Below, piece after piece: positions 21,301-31,390 of a stretch of 41,129 nucleotides of DNA. The DNA is taken from positions 3,589,520-3,630,648 of the forward strand of contig FN649737.1 of the NCBI GenBank assembly GCA_000310025.1. Direction: 5' to 3'. The stretch's first letter is position 1. Each line of letters begins with the position of its first letter. The notes beneath the pieces are model-generated. The model did no database searches. It was not told the origin of the DNA and was given only the letters and a program-made list of their open reading frames with translations. This stretch comes from Ectocarpus siliculosus (lineage: Eukaryota; Sar; Phaeophyceae; Ectocarpales; Ectocarpaceae). Position numbers and translations under genes: made by a program.

Positions 21301-23596
21301 CCTTCGTGTTTCTCTCTCATTCGGTAGTGCATGAATACGTGCCGCCCCCCTCGTATGCGTAAGAACTATGTTCACGAGGAACCGAGGAATGCTCCTTAGC
21401 CCCTGAGCCCCAAGGGTCAGCCGTAAGCCCTGAACGGTGAGATAGAAGTTGAAGCCGTACCGTTGCGCGCGTTACGGGGCATGGTGGTCAGACTAGGTGT
21501 AGGGCCGAGTGGTCTGCTTCAATCTGCCGTGTTGAGTTACTGGTTTGTGTGTGGAACGAACATATTGAAGGTTTCAATGGATAAGGATAGTAAACATGTG
21601 GGCAATGGTGCGCGGGGTGTCTCGGCGCTGAGCTTTTTGGGTTACCGTACCTGTTTCCCTGGTGGCCTTCGTGTGACGGCGTTTTCGTGAGGGTGGGATT
21701 TTTGGTCGTGTTTTCGCGTGAAGGTAAAAATTTGTTTTTGTTAGATGCTGCTGCTGTTGCTGGGTCGTATTTTCGCGTGACGTATGCATAGTCTATATAC
21801 ATACGTACATTTTTTTTGTGGATATTATATCTACTGGTGTCAGGTTTCGCCACCTCACCGTACGGATCCACCCCTCTCGGTTGTTGTGGTGCTTTTAGTG
21901 TTCGAAGTTTGTAAAATGTTGACGGGTGTCCTTCTTGCGCTTTTTTTTCGTCTTTTACCGGTTGAAGAATACTTTCATGTGTCAGTGTTGAAATTGTGGT
22001 AACTCTGTGCGTTCGACAGCCTACCGGGTGAAATCTGGCGTTTTTTAATGCTAACCCCCAGAGAGTATTGTTGTCCTATTTTGGTTGGCCGTATGTATAC
22101 CGTTCGAACTTCATGTCGTGTATCTTGCGTTAGTTACCGTTCCATGTCATCGTCGTCTGTCAAGACCGTTACGGGGGATGGCCTCAGGGTAAAGCGTTGT
22201 TGATTGCGCGTGGCGAGGTGTGCTTGAACTCACTTTTGGGTACTGCTGTGGGATAGATTCCATTGAAGGAAGTCTCATGTCAAGGAGATGTTGTAGAAGG
22301 CTTATGGTACATAGTCTACGGCTGCTACGGGAGACAGATTCTCTATCTACAGTTCAGTTTTCTTTTGTTTGAGAGCTTTTCCCTCACACTTTGTGGGCGA
22401 GGCTCGTTTTTTTTTCTGTTGTCTACGGGGTACCCCCAGGGCGACTATTATATGGTTTTAGTGTAGGCTTCTTGACTGAGCACCCGCTCTTACGGCCAAG
22501 TTCTCAGATTTTCGAGTTTTTCAGGCTCAAGTTCTTAAGATCCTAATATAGTGGTGGCGTGTTCTGTCTACCCATCCAGCGGTTGGTTGTAAAATTTGTG
22601 TCGTCACTCGGTCTGTCATCTTCGGGTTGGCCGGGTGCGGCACTCTTTAGTTTTCTTTGTTGCTTCGTTGGTCTTCGTTTGCCGATATTAAGCTGGCGGA
22701 GCAGAAACAGTGTATTGGCTATGTTGGCAAGCCGGCGGCTGCGTGATGGGTAGTCTTCAGCAGTTCTCTGTCGTTGTCTATGTACGTACACGATGAGACT
22801 GCTGAAATGATAATTTCTTCTTTTGGGCGAACATCGTTGGGCGGTGAGTGCCGTTGACCTCTCTGTCTCTCTCTCGCTCTCTGTGTATCTGTCTCTCGTG
22901 TTACGTATGAGACAGAGTACCGCACCTGTCCCGTCACCGAAAGATGGGGGGGGCGTTGTGGAGACGACGACCACGTGTGGTTTGGACGTTCGGACCCGAG
23001 AGAAAGATATCATGGACCCACGTGCAAGTAACAGTAAGTAACAGTTTCTTTCCGTGTAGTCTACGTAATTCTTATTCGCATAGACAGTCTACAGTATTAG
23101 TAGCACGTAGTACACACCTACCCCCGATCTCATTGCGAACCTCCGAGAAGTACCCATAGTGCTGTCTAGCTGAGACGATATTATCAAGACTTGCACTGAC
23201 TGGCTGTTGTTGGAGGAGCTATGGCACGAACCGGTTAATCGTCATACTGCAAACGCAGCAGTCATGCAGCGCGCCTTTGCTTCCACTAATGATGATGCTG
23301 CTGCACAATGCATGCTCGTCGGTAGACCCCACACACACATGTGCCCTTTTAGCTCTTTCCCGGGAACATTTATTTACGGCGAGGGCGAGGACAGAAAATT
23401 TTCCGCGAAAGCAAAACCTGATAAAAAAAAAAAAGTGAACATATAATAATAAAAAAAAGAAGTAAACCCATCAATAACACTCTCACACATACACTATTCT
23501 CATATTTCAATATCCGTGGGTTTTTGGGTGGGTGGGTGGAACTTTTATTCGCATAGCCCACCCCTTGCCCGACCCTGTCTCAGATGCCGATCTCGA
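21301..23596. other. intergenic, no gene recognised
   Basis: T-rich on the plus strand, with a CT-rich tract at about 22855-22900 and an A-rich patch at 23420-23460. No phase-consistent exons and no conserved domain in any open frame. Confidence 0.5.
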
Positions 23597-23802
23597 GCTA
23601 CAGTGTAAATCTCGGGGCGCCCGAAGTATGGTTCGGTCGGCAATCGCAAACCACTACCCCTTCTGGAGTTTCAGCAGCTTCCACCTGCTGTGGCCGACAC
23701 GACTCGGCCTGGACTGTTCCTTGCCTGTGTCGCCATGGGAACGGCCGGTTGAACAGCGAAAGAGGGTCCTGCGTGCTGCGCGCCACAATTTTTTTTTTTT
23801 TG
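23597..23802 (+). repeat. dispersed repeat R2, copy A
   Basis: Shared landmarks with the copies near 30.3 and 30.5 kb are AAGTATGGTTCGGT, TCGCAAACCACTACCCCTTC, a CTTCCACCTGCTGTGG-type block, TGTGTCGCCATGGGAACG, and AAAGAGGGTCC followed by a T run. The conserved order and T-rich 3' end suggest a short retroposed or non-autonomous repeat. Copies lie on both sides of the Copia element. Confidence 0.65.
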
Positions 23803-24410
23803 TGATTTTCTTCGTGAGTGACCATGCAGCTGTTGCTGAATTGCTTCAGTCTTTGTCGCTTTGGGCTGCACGCGTTGCTCGCGTAGGCGTTGCTCGCGTA
23901 GTAGGCGATGCGCGTCACTTACTTTTCGCCTGTTGCAACAGCAGCGCAACCGTTGAAGAGACAGACAACAGCAGGCCTTTTTTTCTGTTGCTGCATATGC
24001 ATGGGTGGTATGCATCGCACAGCAGTGTAAGCGGCATATATATGCATGTGGTGTGGAATACATATCGTATAAGCGTGTTACCTTTTTGCAGTCACTGCGT
24101 AGTCAGTCGTAACTTGAGCCATAAGGTAGATGGCAGCACAATCTTATTTACAAAAGTGAGGTGTGTGGCAACGGACAGTTCCCTCCTTCGTGCAGCGGTG
24201 CACATCTATCGCGGACGGACTTGATACTACTGTAATATAATAGTTCGTCCGTGTACAGCAGTGGTCATGTTCTTTTTTGTTATCACTTCGTCACAGGAGA
24301 TGAAAGTCCGCAGTGTTCTTTGGTTGTGTTGCTGAGAGCCCACATCGGATACCGCCGTCCGTTACACATGTCTGACAGCCTGCGGTGGGCCAAAGGGACG
24401 AGAGTGAGTG
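23803..24410. other. intergenic, 5' flank of the Copia insertion
   Basis: No gene recognised. A 15-base GCGTTGCTCGCGTAG repeat occurs twice at about 23872-23901. The sequence ends with GAGTG immediately before the LTR. Confidence 0.5.
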
Positions 24411-24648
24411 TGTTGGAGTAATTGCGGTACAAGAACGACTCTATTCTACTGCATGGGTTTATGCGGTATTGTGAAGGCGTTGCCAAGTCTGTAACCGTCA
24501 GGTGAAGACAGCTTGGGCGTCTGTGTGGATAATAATATCACTCTGTGTGTTTGCCTACCTAACCTCGCATCACATGCCAGCTACTTTGTAGCCTCAGCTG
24601 AAGGAATAGCTGTACAGCAACTGCAGTGACAGTGCTGTTGCCTCAACA
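24411..24648 (+). repeat. 5' LTR
   Basis: TGTTGGAGTAATTGCGGTAC at the left end, GTGCTGTTGCCTCAACA at the right end. It differs from the 3' LTR at about 24474 (A for G) and in TAGCCTCAGC against TAGCCACAGC. Confidence 0.95.
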
Positions 24649-24662
24649 GGTTTATGAGCCTC
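24649..24662 (+). promoter_or_regulatory. probable primer binding site (half-tRNA type)
   Basis: Directly after the LTR comes GGTTTATGAGCC. TTATGAG is the complement of a methionine tRNA anticodon loop (CTCATAA) with stem bases on both sides. Drosophila copia uses an internal cleavage product of initiator Met tRNA in the same way. The usual complement of a tRNA 3' end (TGG...) is absent. Confidence 0.5.
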
Positions 24663-24706
24663 GAGTTGCTCGAGCTAGCACACCAGAGTCACAAGCGTCG
24701 GTAAGC

Positions 24707-27700
24707 ATGGCTACCGGCTCGTCAGGCGAGATCCGAAGAGGATTCGCCAAGTTCAGTGGCGACCCAGGCGACTACGTTGGCTGGCGAACTCTGCAGACCT
24801 CCTTATTCATGGAGGACAAGCTGCACAAGGTTCTGTTGGGAGTGGAGAAAGCCCCTACGGATCCTGGACCAAGCGCTACGCCAAACCAGACTTTGGCATA
24901 CCAAACTGCCCTGGAAGGATACCAGGACAAAAACGGACAGGTCTTTACCCGGCTGATGCTCGCCACATCTGAAACCGGGGGCTACCAGAGCGCGGCCTCG
25001 CAGACTGTGCAGGCATACGCGCCTATCGGGTCTTCCTACAACGGAGACGGTCGTGGAGCATTCCTCGCCCTAGAACGAAAGTACCAGGCCGCTGGGGTAT
25101 ACCGTACGCAGGAGGAGCTGCACGAGAAGTTCATATCTTTGGCAGTTACTGCGGACCACGACTTTGATCCGGCCAAAGTTATTCAAGACATGCGCCGGAT
25201 CTGCACGGAGCTAGCCGTGTATAACGACACGGTGGCTGACCACCGCAAGACGTTCGCTTTCCTGAAAACACTGCCGGACGACCACTACAAAGAGTTCAAG
25301 ACAGGACTGCTGTGCGGCCAGGCTGCTGGGAGCGTCTTGTCCTTCGAGGAGGTCGCCGACCGAGCCACTTCGTTCCACGCGATGCACATTCGTGGTAAAG
25401 TTGCCTCGAAGAACACGTCCGGAAGCAGCAGCCGTGCGCTGAATACCGTCACACACGGCGGAGCGCGTTCTTTCCGTAAGGGCGGCGGTCATCATGGTCG
25501 TGGACGCGCGCAGCGCGGTGGACGCGGACGTGGCAGCTGGAACAACTCGTCGAACCGTAACAACGGGTCGTCGAGGGGGAACAACAGCAACGACCAGAAC
25601 CATGGCGGCGCAACTTCTGGCAACGGAGCTGGTGGTGCGTCTTCCGACAACCGGTCCTCTGGACGGCCAAACCACTCACAGCAAAGACACGGGTACGACA
25701 GGGACGGCTTATGCAGTTACTGTCACAATTCTACGGAACACACCTGGACGAACTGCCCGCTTCGCGCCTCCAATGCCACGCGGTTTTCGAACCGTGAACA
25801 ACAGCAACCGCAGCAGCAGCAGCAGGTCAACACGACCGCGGAAGCCACGACACAGGCGTGGCTCACGCACGCGCGCGAGGTCGACCTCACGCTGGAATCG
25901 TTCGATATCGCCATAGGCGATCCAGAGCAGGTGCCGTTTGCGCCTGCTGCATCGACCCCTGAGGAGGCGTCCGATGTCAATGTAGGGCAGGTGTTGGCTG
26001 CGCCTGCCACAGCTTCGCTACCATTGTTGGAACGTGCTGTCCCATTGCAGGTGCCGATTGCGCCTGCCACAGCAAAGGAAACCGAGGAGCCTGCTGCCTC
26101 CTACGAGAAGGAAAAGGACCCGCCTGCCGCGATACAGCATGAGGAGCTGGTCGCGTACACCAACGTTTTTCGTGCAGTGGACAAGACAGCGCCCGCCGAG
26201 AATACGAGGGTGTTCATCGACACCGCCGCTTCGGGACACATGGTAAGCGGCGAGAGCCCAGTCTCACAACATGTAGTCGACTTGGTTGACTGCGACGTCC
26301 GCATCAAGGGTTCGTGCGGCACATCCAGCGCCACCAAGAAAGGTACGCTGAAGTTCAAACTCAAGAATGACAAAGGTCAACCCGTCCCGATAGAATTGGA
26401 GGTTCTGCTTGTGCGGGACCTTGGAGCAAACATATTTTCTGTCGGAGCGTTGGATGAGAAGGGGGTGAAGACGGATCTACTTTCGGCACCTCCGGCCCTG
26501 CGAAGCCGGAACCTGTCTTTCCCCATATCAACAGCAGAGGTGCCTCGAATGTACGTCGTGAATCTCATCCTGGACGACCTGAATCTCGACCTGCCTAGTT
26601 CTCCGCTGGTTTTCCGTGCCGATACCGATGCCGGTGTCTGGCACCGGAGGATGGGACATTGCAATGCGCGCGCCCTGAAGCAGCTCTCGGATAAGGAAGG
26701 CACCGGCATCAAGTTCATCACCAACATTCAACCAGGTGACTGCGAAGTGTGCGATGTATCTAAAAGCAAGAAGGCGAGTCACCCCCCGGTTGGCCGCGCC
26801 CGTTCACTGACGCGAATGATGCTTATGCATCTCGACCTGTGGGGGAAACATGGTGTGCCATCGTATAGCGGATGTCAGCATATCGCAATGTTCACCGACG
26901 ATAAATCTCGCATGCGGTGGGGCATTCCCCTGAAGACAAAGGATGAAGTGACTGACGCGCTCGAAACACTGATTAAAGAAGTCGCCGATCCCGAGGGCAT
27001 CTGCATCGGGAAAATCCATTGCGATGGCGCAGCCGACTTCAAGGGTAGGTTCTTACCAATGTGTCGGTCCTTCGGGATCGCTGTGGAGACAAGCCCCCCG
27101 TACGTCCCTCAAGGGAATGCTGTCGCCGAACGCGGTTTCGGGACCGTCATCGGTGCAGCACGTAGTCTCATGCTTGGAGCTCCGCACCTACCGCGTCAAC
27201 TGTGGGCGGAAGCCGCGAAGGCCGCCATTTACATCAAGAACCGCACACCTACTGACGTCCTGGACGGCAAAGCACCACTTGAGGTTTGGGAGGACAAACC
27301 ACTCGGCAGCTTGAAGCACATGTATGAGTGGGGGTCTGTAGCGTTTAAACACGTAGAAGCTCGCTCGCGAAACGATAAGTTTTCTGCCAGGGCCAAGAAG
27401 TATTACATGGTGGGATACAATACAACCAGCAAGACGTGGCGGCTATGGGACCCGGCGGAACCACTCAAAATTACAAACTCTGCTGAAGTGTCATTCCGCG
27501 AGGTAGATGCCCGCGACGTCGCTCGCCCCATGCACGGGTCTGACTCATTTCCCGAACAAGGCCAGATTTTCCAGCCCGGCATCATCACTACTGGGGCCGA
27601 GACAAAAGACGAGGAACCAGAACTGGCAGAAACGAACGACGGACCGGACGAAGAACCGCCCGCGGTGCGCAAAAGCGGTCGTACGACAAGGCCGCGGGAC

Positions 27701-29365
27701 CGTCTGAACCTGTTTACGACGGAGCAGGTGTTCGAAACGGAATACGCGCTGGTGATCGGAGGTGAGATTGGGAACCTTGGTCAAGGGATACCTGGCCAAC
27801 TAGGATACATGCCCGCCGATCCACCGAACTACCGCGCAGCGGTCAACGGACCAGATGCTGTTGGATGGATGAAAATCATGGAGGAGGAGAATCGCTCCTT
27901 GCTAGACCACGACGTTTATGAGTGGGTCGACCCCCCGTGCGATGGTCAAATCATCCCGTCAAAATACATCTACAAATGGAAGTACAACGAGGCCGGCATC
28001 GCTGTTCGACAGAAATCGAGAATCGTAGTGCAAGGATTTTACGAAGCTGAGACCGGAACCGACAATGCTGCACCGGTAGCGTCTCTCCAAGCCGTCCATC
28101 TGATAGTTGCGCATGCAGCCAAGAATGGACTTGTTCTTCGCCAAGCCGACATCAGGACGGCGTTCCTCCACGCGAGGATGGAACCGAGATCGAAACCAGT
28201 GTACGTCATTCCCCCGGAAGGATTCTCGTGCGACAGCGGGAGAGCCAGGCAAGTCTGGAAGCTCAGAGCATGGCTTTACGGGTTGCGTTTTTCCCCAAAA
28301 GGCTGGTGGGGCACTCTGCACGACTTTCTCCTGAAGATCGGATTTGTTGAGAGCACCGCTGAACCGTGCTTGTACATCCTGGACGACGGAGATGTGCTCC
28401 TTCTCGTTTATGTGGATGACATTCTGCTGACCGGGGAGGGCGAGAACAAAGTACTGAGCATAGTCGATCAGCTGAATGAGCGTTTCGAAACGGTGGACCT
28501 GGGAGGAGCCAGATTCCTACTCGGTATGGGAATCAACCGAGACAGAGCCGCAGGGACAATTCTTTTGGAACAGGAAGCGTATACCAACGCCGTGTTGGAC
28601 AAGTTCGGCATGGCCGACGCGCGTCCGACGACATCTCCGTCTGAGGCTGGACCGGTGTCCGTCTTGGAGGACGAGGTGCTGTCAGCGGAGGATACCACAT
28701 ATTTCCGCTCCGCCACAGGCTCGCTTCTATATCTCAGCAGGTGCACAAGGCCCGACATTACACACTCCGTGATGGTTCTGACGCGGAGTATGGCGAAACC
28801 AGGTCCGAGGGCGATGCAGAAACTCAAACGCGTACTCAGGTACCTGAAAGGTACGATATCAATCGGTGTACGCTACGGCGAGGACGCCGGAGATGGAAAC
28901 GTCATTACGGCGTTTGTCGACTCAGATTTTGCAGGCGACCTAGACAAGGGCTACTCCACCACGGGAGTCGTGTTGTACTTCGCTGGTGGACCGGTGGAAT
29001 GGACATCATCCAAGCAGACGGTGGTGGCGACCTCTTCCGTTGAAGCAGAGTTCGTGGCTTTGTCGAAGGGGTGCAACATCATCAAGTACTTCCGCCACCT
29101 GCTGGACACCATAAATCAGACTCAGGAAGAAGCAACCGTGGTGTGGGAGGACAACTCGGGAGCTCTAAAATTAACTCGCAGCTTCCGTATCACCCCAAGG
29201 ACGAAGCACATTGACGTAAAGTTTCACCACGTAAGGTCGCTGGTAGCTGATGGAGTCGTAGACGTGAAGCAAATATCGACGTCGCTTCAGAAAGCGGACA
29301 TTTTTACGAAAGGGCTAAACCCGTCGGAGTTTCTCCGCGCCCGTGGCATGCTGTTAGGAGTTTGA
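24707..29365 (+). CDS. Copia Gag-Pol polyprotein (1,552 aa, intact)
   Basis: The ATG at 24707 is the first in frame; the frame is open further upstream into the LTR but has no ATG there. Residues are numbered from this Met. The N-terminal Gag part (FAKFSGDPGDYVGW onward) is the Copia Gag type, followed by a Gly/Asn/Arg-rich stretch and a zinc knuckle CSYCHNSTEHTWTNC (336-350), whose C-H spacing is one residue longer than usual. Protease: DTAASGHM, Asp about 505. Integrase: zinc-binding WHRRMGH...CEVC (645-682), then Asp 710, Asp 773 and Glu 808 in a D-D-E core. Reverse transcriptase: QADIRTAFLH with Asp about 1148, and YVDD at 1235-1238. RNase H: VDSDFAGD (Asp 1405), EAEF (Glu 1448), WEDN (Asp 1482) and a RTKHIDVKFHHVR end. 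The product makes the virus-like particle, copies the RNA and integrates the DNA. No stop or frameshift separates gag from pol, so proteolysis or alternative RNAs must set their ratio. Confidence 0.96.
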   Translation: MATGSSGEIRRGFAKFSGDPGDYVGWRTLQTSLFMEDKLHKVLLGVEKAPTDPGPSATPNQTLAYQTALEGYQDKNGQVFTRLMLATSETGGYQSAASQTVQAYAPIGSSYNGDGRGAFLALERKYQAAGVYRTQEELHEKFISLAVTADHDFDPAKVIQDMRRICTELAVYNDTVADHRKTFAFLKTLPDDHYKEFKTGLLCGQAAGSVLSFEEVADRATSFHAMHIRGKVASKNTSGSSSRALNTVTHGGARSFRKGGGHHGRGRAQRGGRGRGSWNNSSNRNNGSSRGNNSNDQNHGGATSGNGAGGASSDNRSSGRPNHSQQRHGYDRDGLCSYCHNSTEHTWTNCPLRASNATRFSNREQQQPQQQQQVNTTAEATTQAWLTHAREVDLTLESFDIAIGDPEQVPFAPAASTPEEASDVNVGQVLAAPATASLPLLERAVPLQVPIAPATAKETEEPAASYEKEKDPPAAIQHEELVAYTNVFRAVDKTAPAENTRVFIDTAASGHMVSGESPVSQHVVDLVDCDVRIKGSCGTSSATKKGTLKFKLKNDKGQPVPIELEVLLVRDLGANIFSVGALDEKGVKTDLLSAPPALRSRNLSFPISTAEVPRMYVVNLILDDLNLDLPSSPLVFRADTDAGVWHRRMGHCNARALKQLSDKEGTGIKFITNIQPGDCEVCDVSKSKKASHPPVGRARSLTRMMLMHLDLWGKHGVPSYSGCQHIAMFTDDKSRMRWGIPLKTKDEVTDALETLIKEVADPEGICIGKIHCDGAADFKGRFLPMCRSFGIAVETSPPYVPQGNAVAERGFGTVIGAARSLMLGAPHLPRQLWAEAAKAAIYIKNRTPTDVLDGKAPLEVWEDKPLGSLKHMYEWGSVAFKHVEARSRNDKFSARAKKYYMVGYNTTSKTWRLWDPAEPLKITNSAEVSFREVDARDVARPMHGSDSFPEQGQIFQPGIITTGAETKDEEPELAETNDGPDEEPPAVRKSGRTTRPRDRLNLFTTEQVFETEYALVIGGEIGNLGQGIPGQLGYMPADPPNYRAAVNGPDAVGWMKIMEEENRSLLDHDVYEWVDPPCDGQIIPSKYIYKWKYNEAGIAVRQKSRIVVQGFYEAETGTDNAAPVASLQAVHLIVAHAAKNGLVLRQADIRTAFLHARMEPRSKPVYVIPPEGFSCDSGRARQVWKLRAWLYGLRFSPKGWWGTLHDFLLKIGFVESTAEPCLYILDDGDVLLLVYVDDILLTGEGENKVLSIVDQLNERFETVDLGGARFLLGMGINRDRAAGTILLEQEAYTNAVLDKFGMADARPTTSPSEAGPVSVLEDEVLSAEDTTYFRSATGSLLYLSRCTRPDITHSVMVLTRSMAKPGPRAMQKLKRVLRYLKGTISIGVRYGEDAGDGNVITAFVDSDFAGDLDKGYSTTGVVLYFAGGPVEWTSSKQTVVATSSVEAEFVALSKGCNIIKYFRHLLDTINQTQEEATVVWEDNSGALKLTRSFRITPRTKHIDVKFHHVRSLVADGVVDVKQISTSLQKADIFTKGLNPSEFLRARGMLLGV

Positions 29366-29637
29366 TCACCTCCCCTCTTCGTAATCAGACTTTATGTCTT
29401 GAGGGTTGGATGGTGTGTGTGTGTGTATATGTTAGAAGAAAATTCGGGAGATTTGTGTCGAAGGAAAATAAATCGCTGCTGATGCAACGCAGCTGAGAAA
29501 GGCAAAACAATTGATATTGAGTCAGAAGTTAAGATAGCATTGTTTCGAGAGGACATGGATATTGTTTTCGAGAGGACATTGAGAGAGAATTGGATCTGAT
29601 GCATTGGTACTAGAATGACGTAGTTCTTGAGAGGACA
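29366..29637 (+). other. Copia 3' non-coding region with repeated polypurine motif
   Basis: GAGAGGACAT occurs three times (29547-29556, 29570-29579 and 29629-29638). The last copy directly abuts and overlaps the first base of the 3' LTR, where the polypurine tract that primes plus-strand DNA is expected. A GT repeat lies at 29414-29426. Confidence 0.7.
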
Positions 29638-29875
29638 TGTTGGAGTAATTGCGGTACAAGAACGACTCTATTCTACTGCATGGGTTTATGCGGTATTGTG
29701 GAGGCGTTGCCAAGTCTGTAACCGTCAGGTGAAGACAGCTTGGGCGTCTGTGTGGATAATAATATCACTCTGTGTGTTTGCCTACCTAACCTCGCATCAC
29801 ATGCCAGCTACTTTGTAGCCACAGCTGAAGGAATAGCTGTACAGCAACTGCAGTGACAGTGCTGTTGCCTCAACA
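29638..29875 (+). repeat. 3' LTR
   Basis: 238 bp, TGTTGG...CAACA, two differences from the 5' LTR. Followed by GAGAG. Confidence 0.95.
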
Positions 29876-29984
29876 GAGAGTGTGTGTCTTCTCGACGAGA
29901 GTTCATGCCTTCTCTTCTCGAGTCTCCCTTCCTTTAGTCAACCTCTCTCGCTCTGTTGCATTTTCGCCGTTAGGGTCCCCAATA

Positions 29985-30310
29985 ACATCGAACGTCAACG
30001 GCAATCGTTCTGCGTCTTGCTGAATTGGAGGCTACCCGTGTACCCGGCTGCTGCATGTGAGACGATGGGCGCCGCCTCTTTCCGTCAAGCAATGCGCATG
30101 GCCCCTACGGTTCGCCGCACATGCAGTGCTGTGTGACAGCTTCCAGCGGTTCAGAGCGTCGACGGTGTTTTTCGCCGGTAGAGCCAGCCCCAGAACAACG
30201 CGAACCCTGCGACTGTTCCATTGTTTTGGGGTCCCCCACTCACCCACCCATCCATGAATTTCAGCAGTTAGGTTTCGTTGGGGGGATGTTTTTCTTGGCA
30301 TGTCCATGAC
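29985..30310 (+). repeat. duplicated segment R3, copy 1
   Basis: Shares colinear blocks with about 30955-31390: CCCGTGTACCCGGCTGCTGC/ATGTGAG, a CAGCTTCCAGCGGTTCAGAG-type block, GGGGTCCCCCACTCACCCAC, and TTTCAGCAGT. Copies are strongly diverged with indels. It directly follows the Copia insertion. Confidence 0.55.
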
Positions 30311-30311
30311 G

Positions 30312-30487
30312 TGTTGCCCCGAGCGAGTATGGTTCGGTAGGGACTCGCAAACCATGACCCCTCCCCTAGTTTGAGCATCAGCTTCGGCCTCCTGTGACGG
30401 ACAAGAAGACCGGAAATTGTCTCGCCATCCAAACAACAGTCGGCCAGTTGAAAAAAAGAGGGTCCGGTCCGCCGAAGTTTTGTTTTT
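30312..30487 (+). repeat. dispersed repeat R2, copy B
   Basis: GAGTATGGTTCGGTAGGGAC, CGCAAACCATGACCCCTCCC, the CTTCGGCCTCCTGTGACGGA block and AAAAAGAGGGTCCGGTCCGC, then a T-rich end. It lies directly before copy C. Confidence 0.65.
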
Positions 30488-30512
30488 ATGTTTCCCTGCC
30501 GACAAATAACCT

Positions 30513-30757
30513 CGGCTACGGCAGTGCAAATCTCATGGCGCCTCAAGTACGGTTCCGTAAAGAATTGCAAAACACGACCCCTCCCCGACTTTGAGTATAG
30601 TTTCCACCTCCTGCGGCGGATAAGACCGACGTCAAACCCTAGGTTTTGCCTGTCTGCCTGTCTGTGTCGCCATGTCGTCGCCATCCACGAACAGCAGTTG
30701 GAGAGTCACAACAAAGAGGGTCCGCTTCGCCACCAAGAAAACATTTTCTTTTTTCGA
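30513..30757 (+). repeat. dispersed repeat R2, copy C
   Basis: CAGTGCAAATCTCATGGCGC, CAAGTACGGTTCCG, ACGACCCCTCCCCGACTTTG, TTCCACCTCCTGCGGCGGAT, TGTGTCGCCATGTCGTCGCC and AAAGAGGGTCCGCTTCGCCA, then a T-rich end. It is the longest of the three copies. Confidence 0.65.
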
Positions 30758-30954
30758 TTCTTCTATTATAGCTGGATATGATGCTACCATGTATCGGGTA
30801 TATAGCTGTGGTTGAGCTTGAGGGATATAGGGTCTACGGCAGCATATTCTATGCGAAGAGTTAACGCCTTCCTCGCGTAACGATGCGCATCTCCCATGGC
30901 AAGCAGAATGGATGACGTCATCATGACGCTATTTCTTGTGACTACAAGTTCAAG

Positions 30955-31390
30955 TTCGCCCGGGCGTTATTGTTCTTGCCGGAGAAAGAGACTAAACTTC
31001 TGCTACGTACCAGTCCATGCATGTATCCGGCTACTGCATGTGAGGTTGTGGGTGCTGCCCCTGCTGTTTGCTACGATACATGGAAAGCTTCCAGTGGGTC
31101 AGAGCGGCAAGGGGTCTTGTTTCTTCACTTGTTTCTTTGGCTCTGCTCTCCTCTACTTCTTCTTTGTTTCCTGTCGCTGGCGGTCTCTCTTTTGTTATCG
31201 CCCTTCGTTCTTGCTTGCAAGAAACTGTGAGGATGTAAAATGGCTGAGTCTGACTGTTTCTTAGGGTCCCCCGCCCACCCACGACCCACCTGTCGGCATG
31301 ATTCATTTGTGGTCTCCAATATTTTCAGCAGTAGTGGTCTATTACAGGACATACATGCGCTACTACTGCTGCGTCCATGGGTGGGTGCAA
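30955..31390 (+). repeat. duplicated segment R3, copy 2
   Basis: Blocks CATGTATCCGGCTACTGCAT/GTGAGGTTG, AAGCTTCCAGTGGGTCAGAG, AGGGTCCCCCGCCCACCCAC and TTTTCAGCAGTAGTGG match the order in copy 1. No exon is supported in it. Confidence 0.55.

Larger units (their letters stand above)
24411..29875 (+). mobile_element. complete Copia-type LTR retrotransposon
   Basis: The element is 5,465 bp: LTR (24411-24648), primer site, one long Gag-Pol ORF, a 3' non-coding stretch, polypurine motif and LTR (29638-29875). The LTRs are 238 bp, start TGTTGG, end CAACA, and differ at only two positions by direct comparison. Pol order is protease, integrase, reverse transcriptase, RNase H, the Ty1/Copia order. Flanking 5-mers are GAGTG (left) and GAGAG (right), a target duplication with one mismatch. 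Near-identical LTRs and an unbroken ORF indicate a recent and possibly still competent insertion. Confidence 0.95.

Noticed and set aside
23532-24224. 230-codon plus-strand frame
   Set aside because: It spans an R2 repeat and a T run; no domain, and the other R2 copies do not keep the frame.
25211-25675. Minus-strand frames within Copia
   Set aside because: Shadows of the high-GC gag-pol frame.
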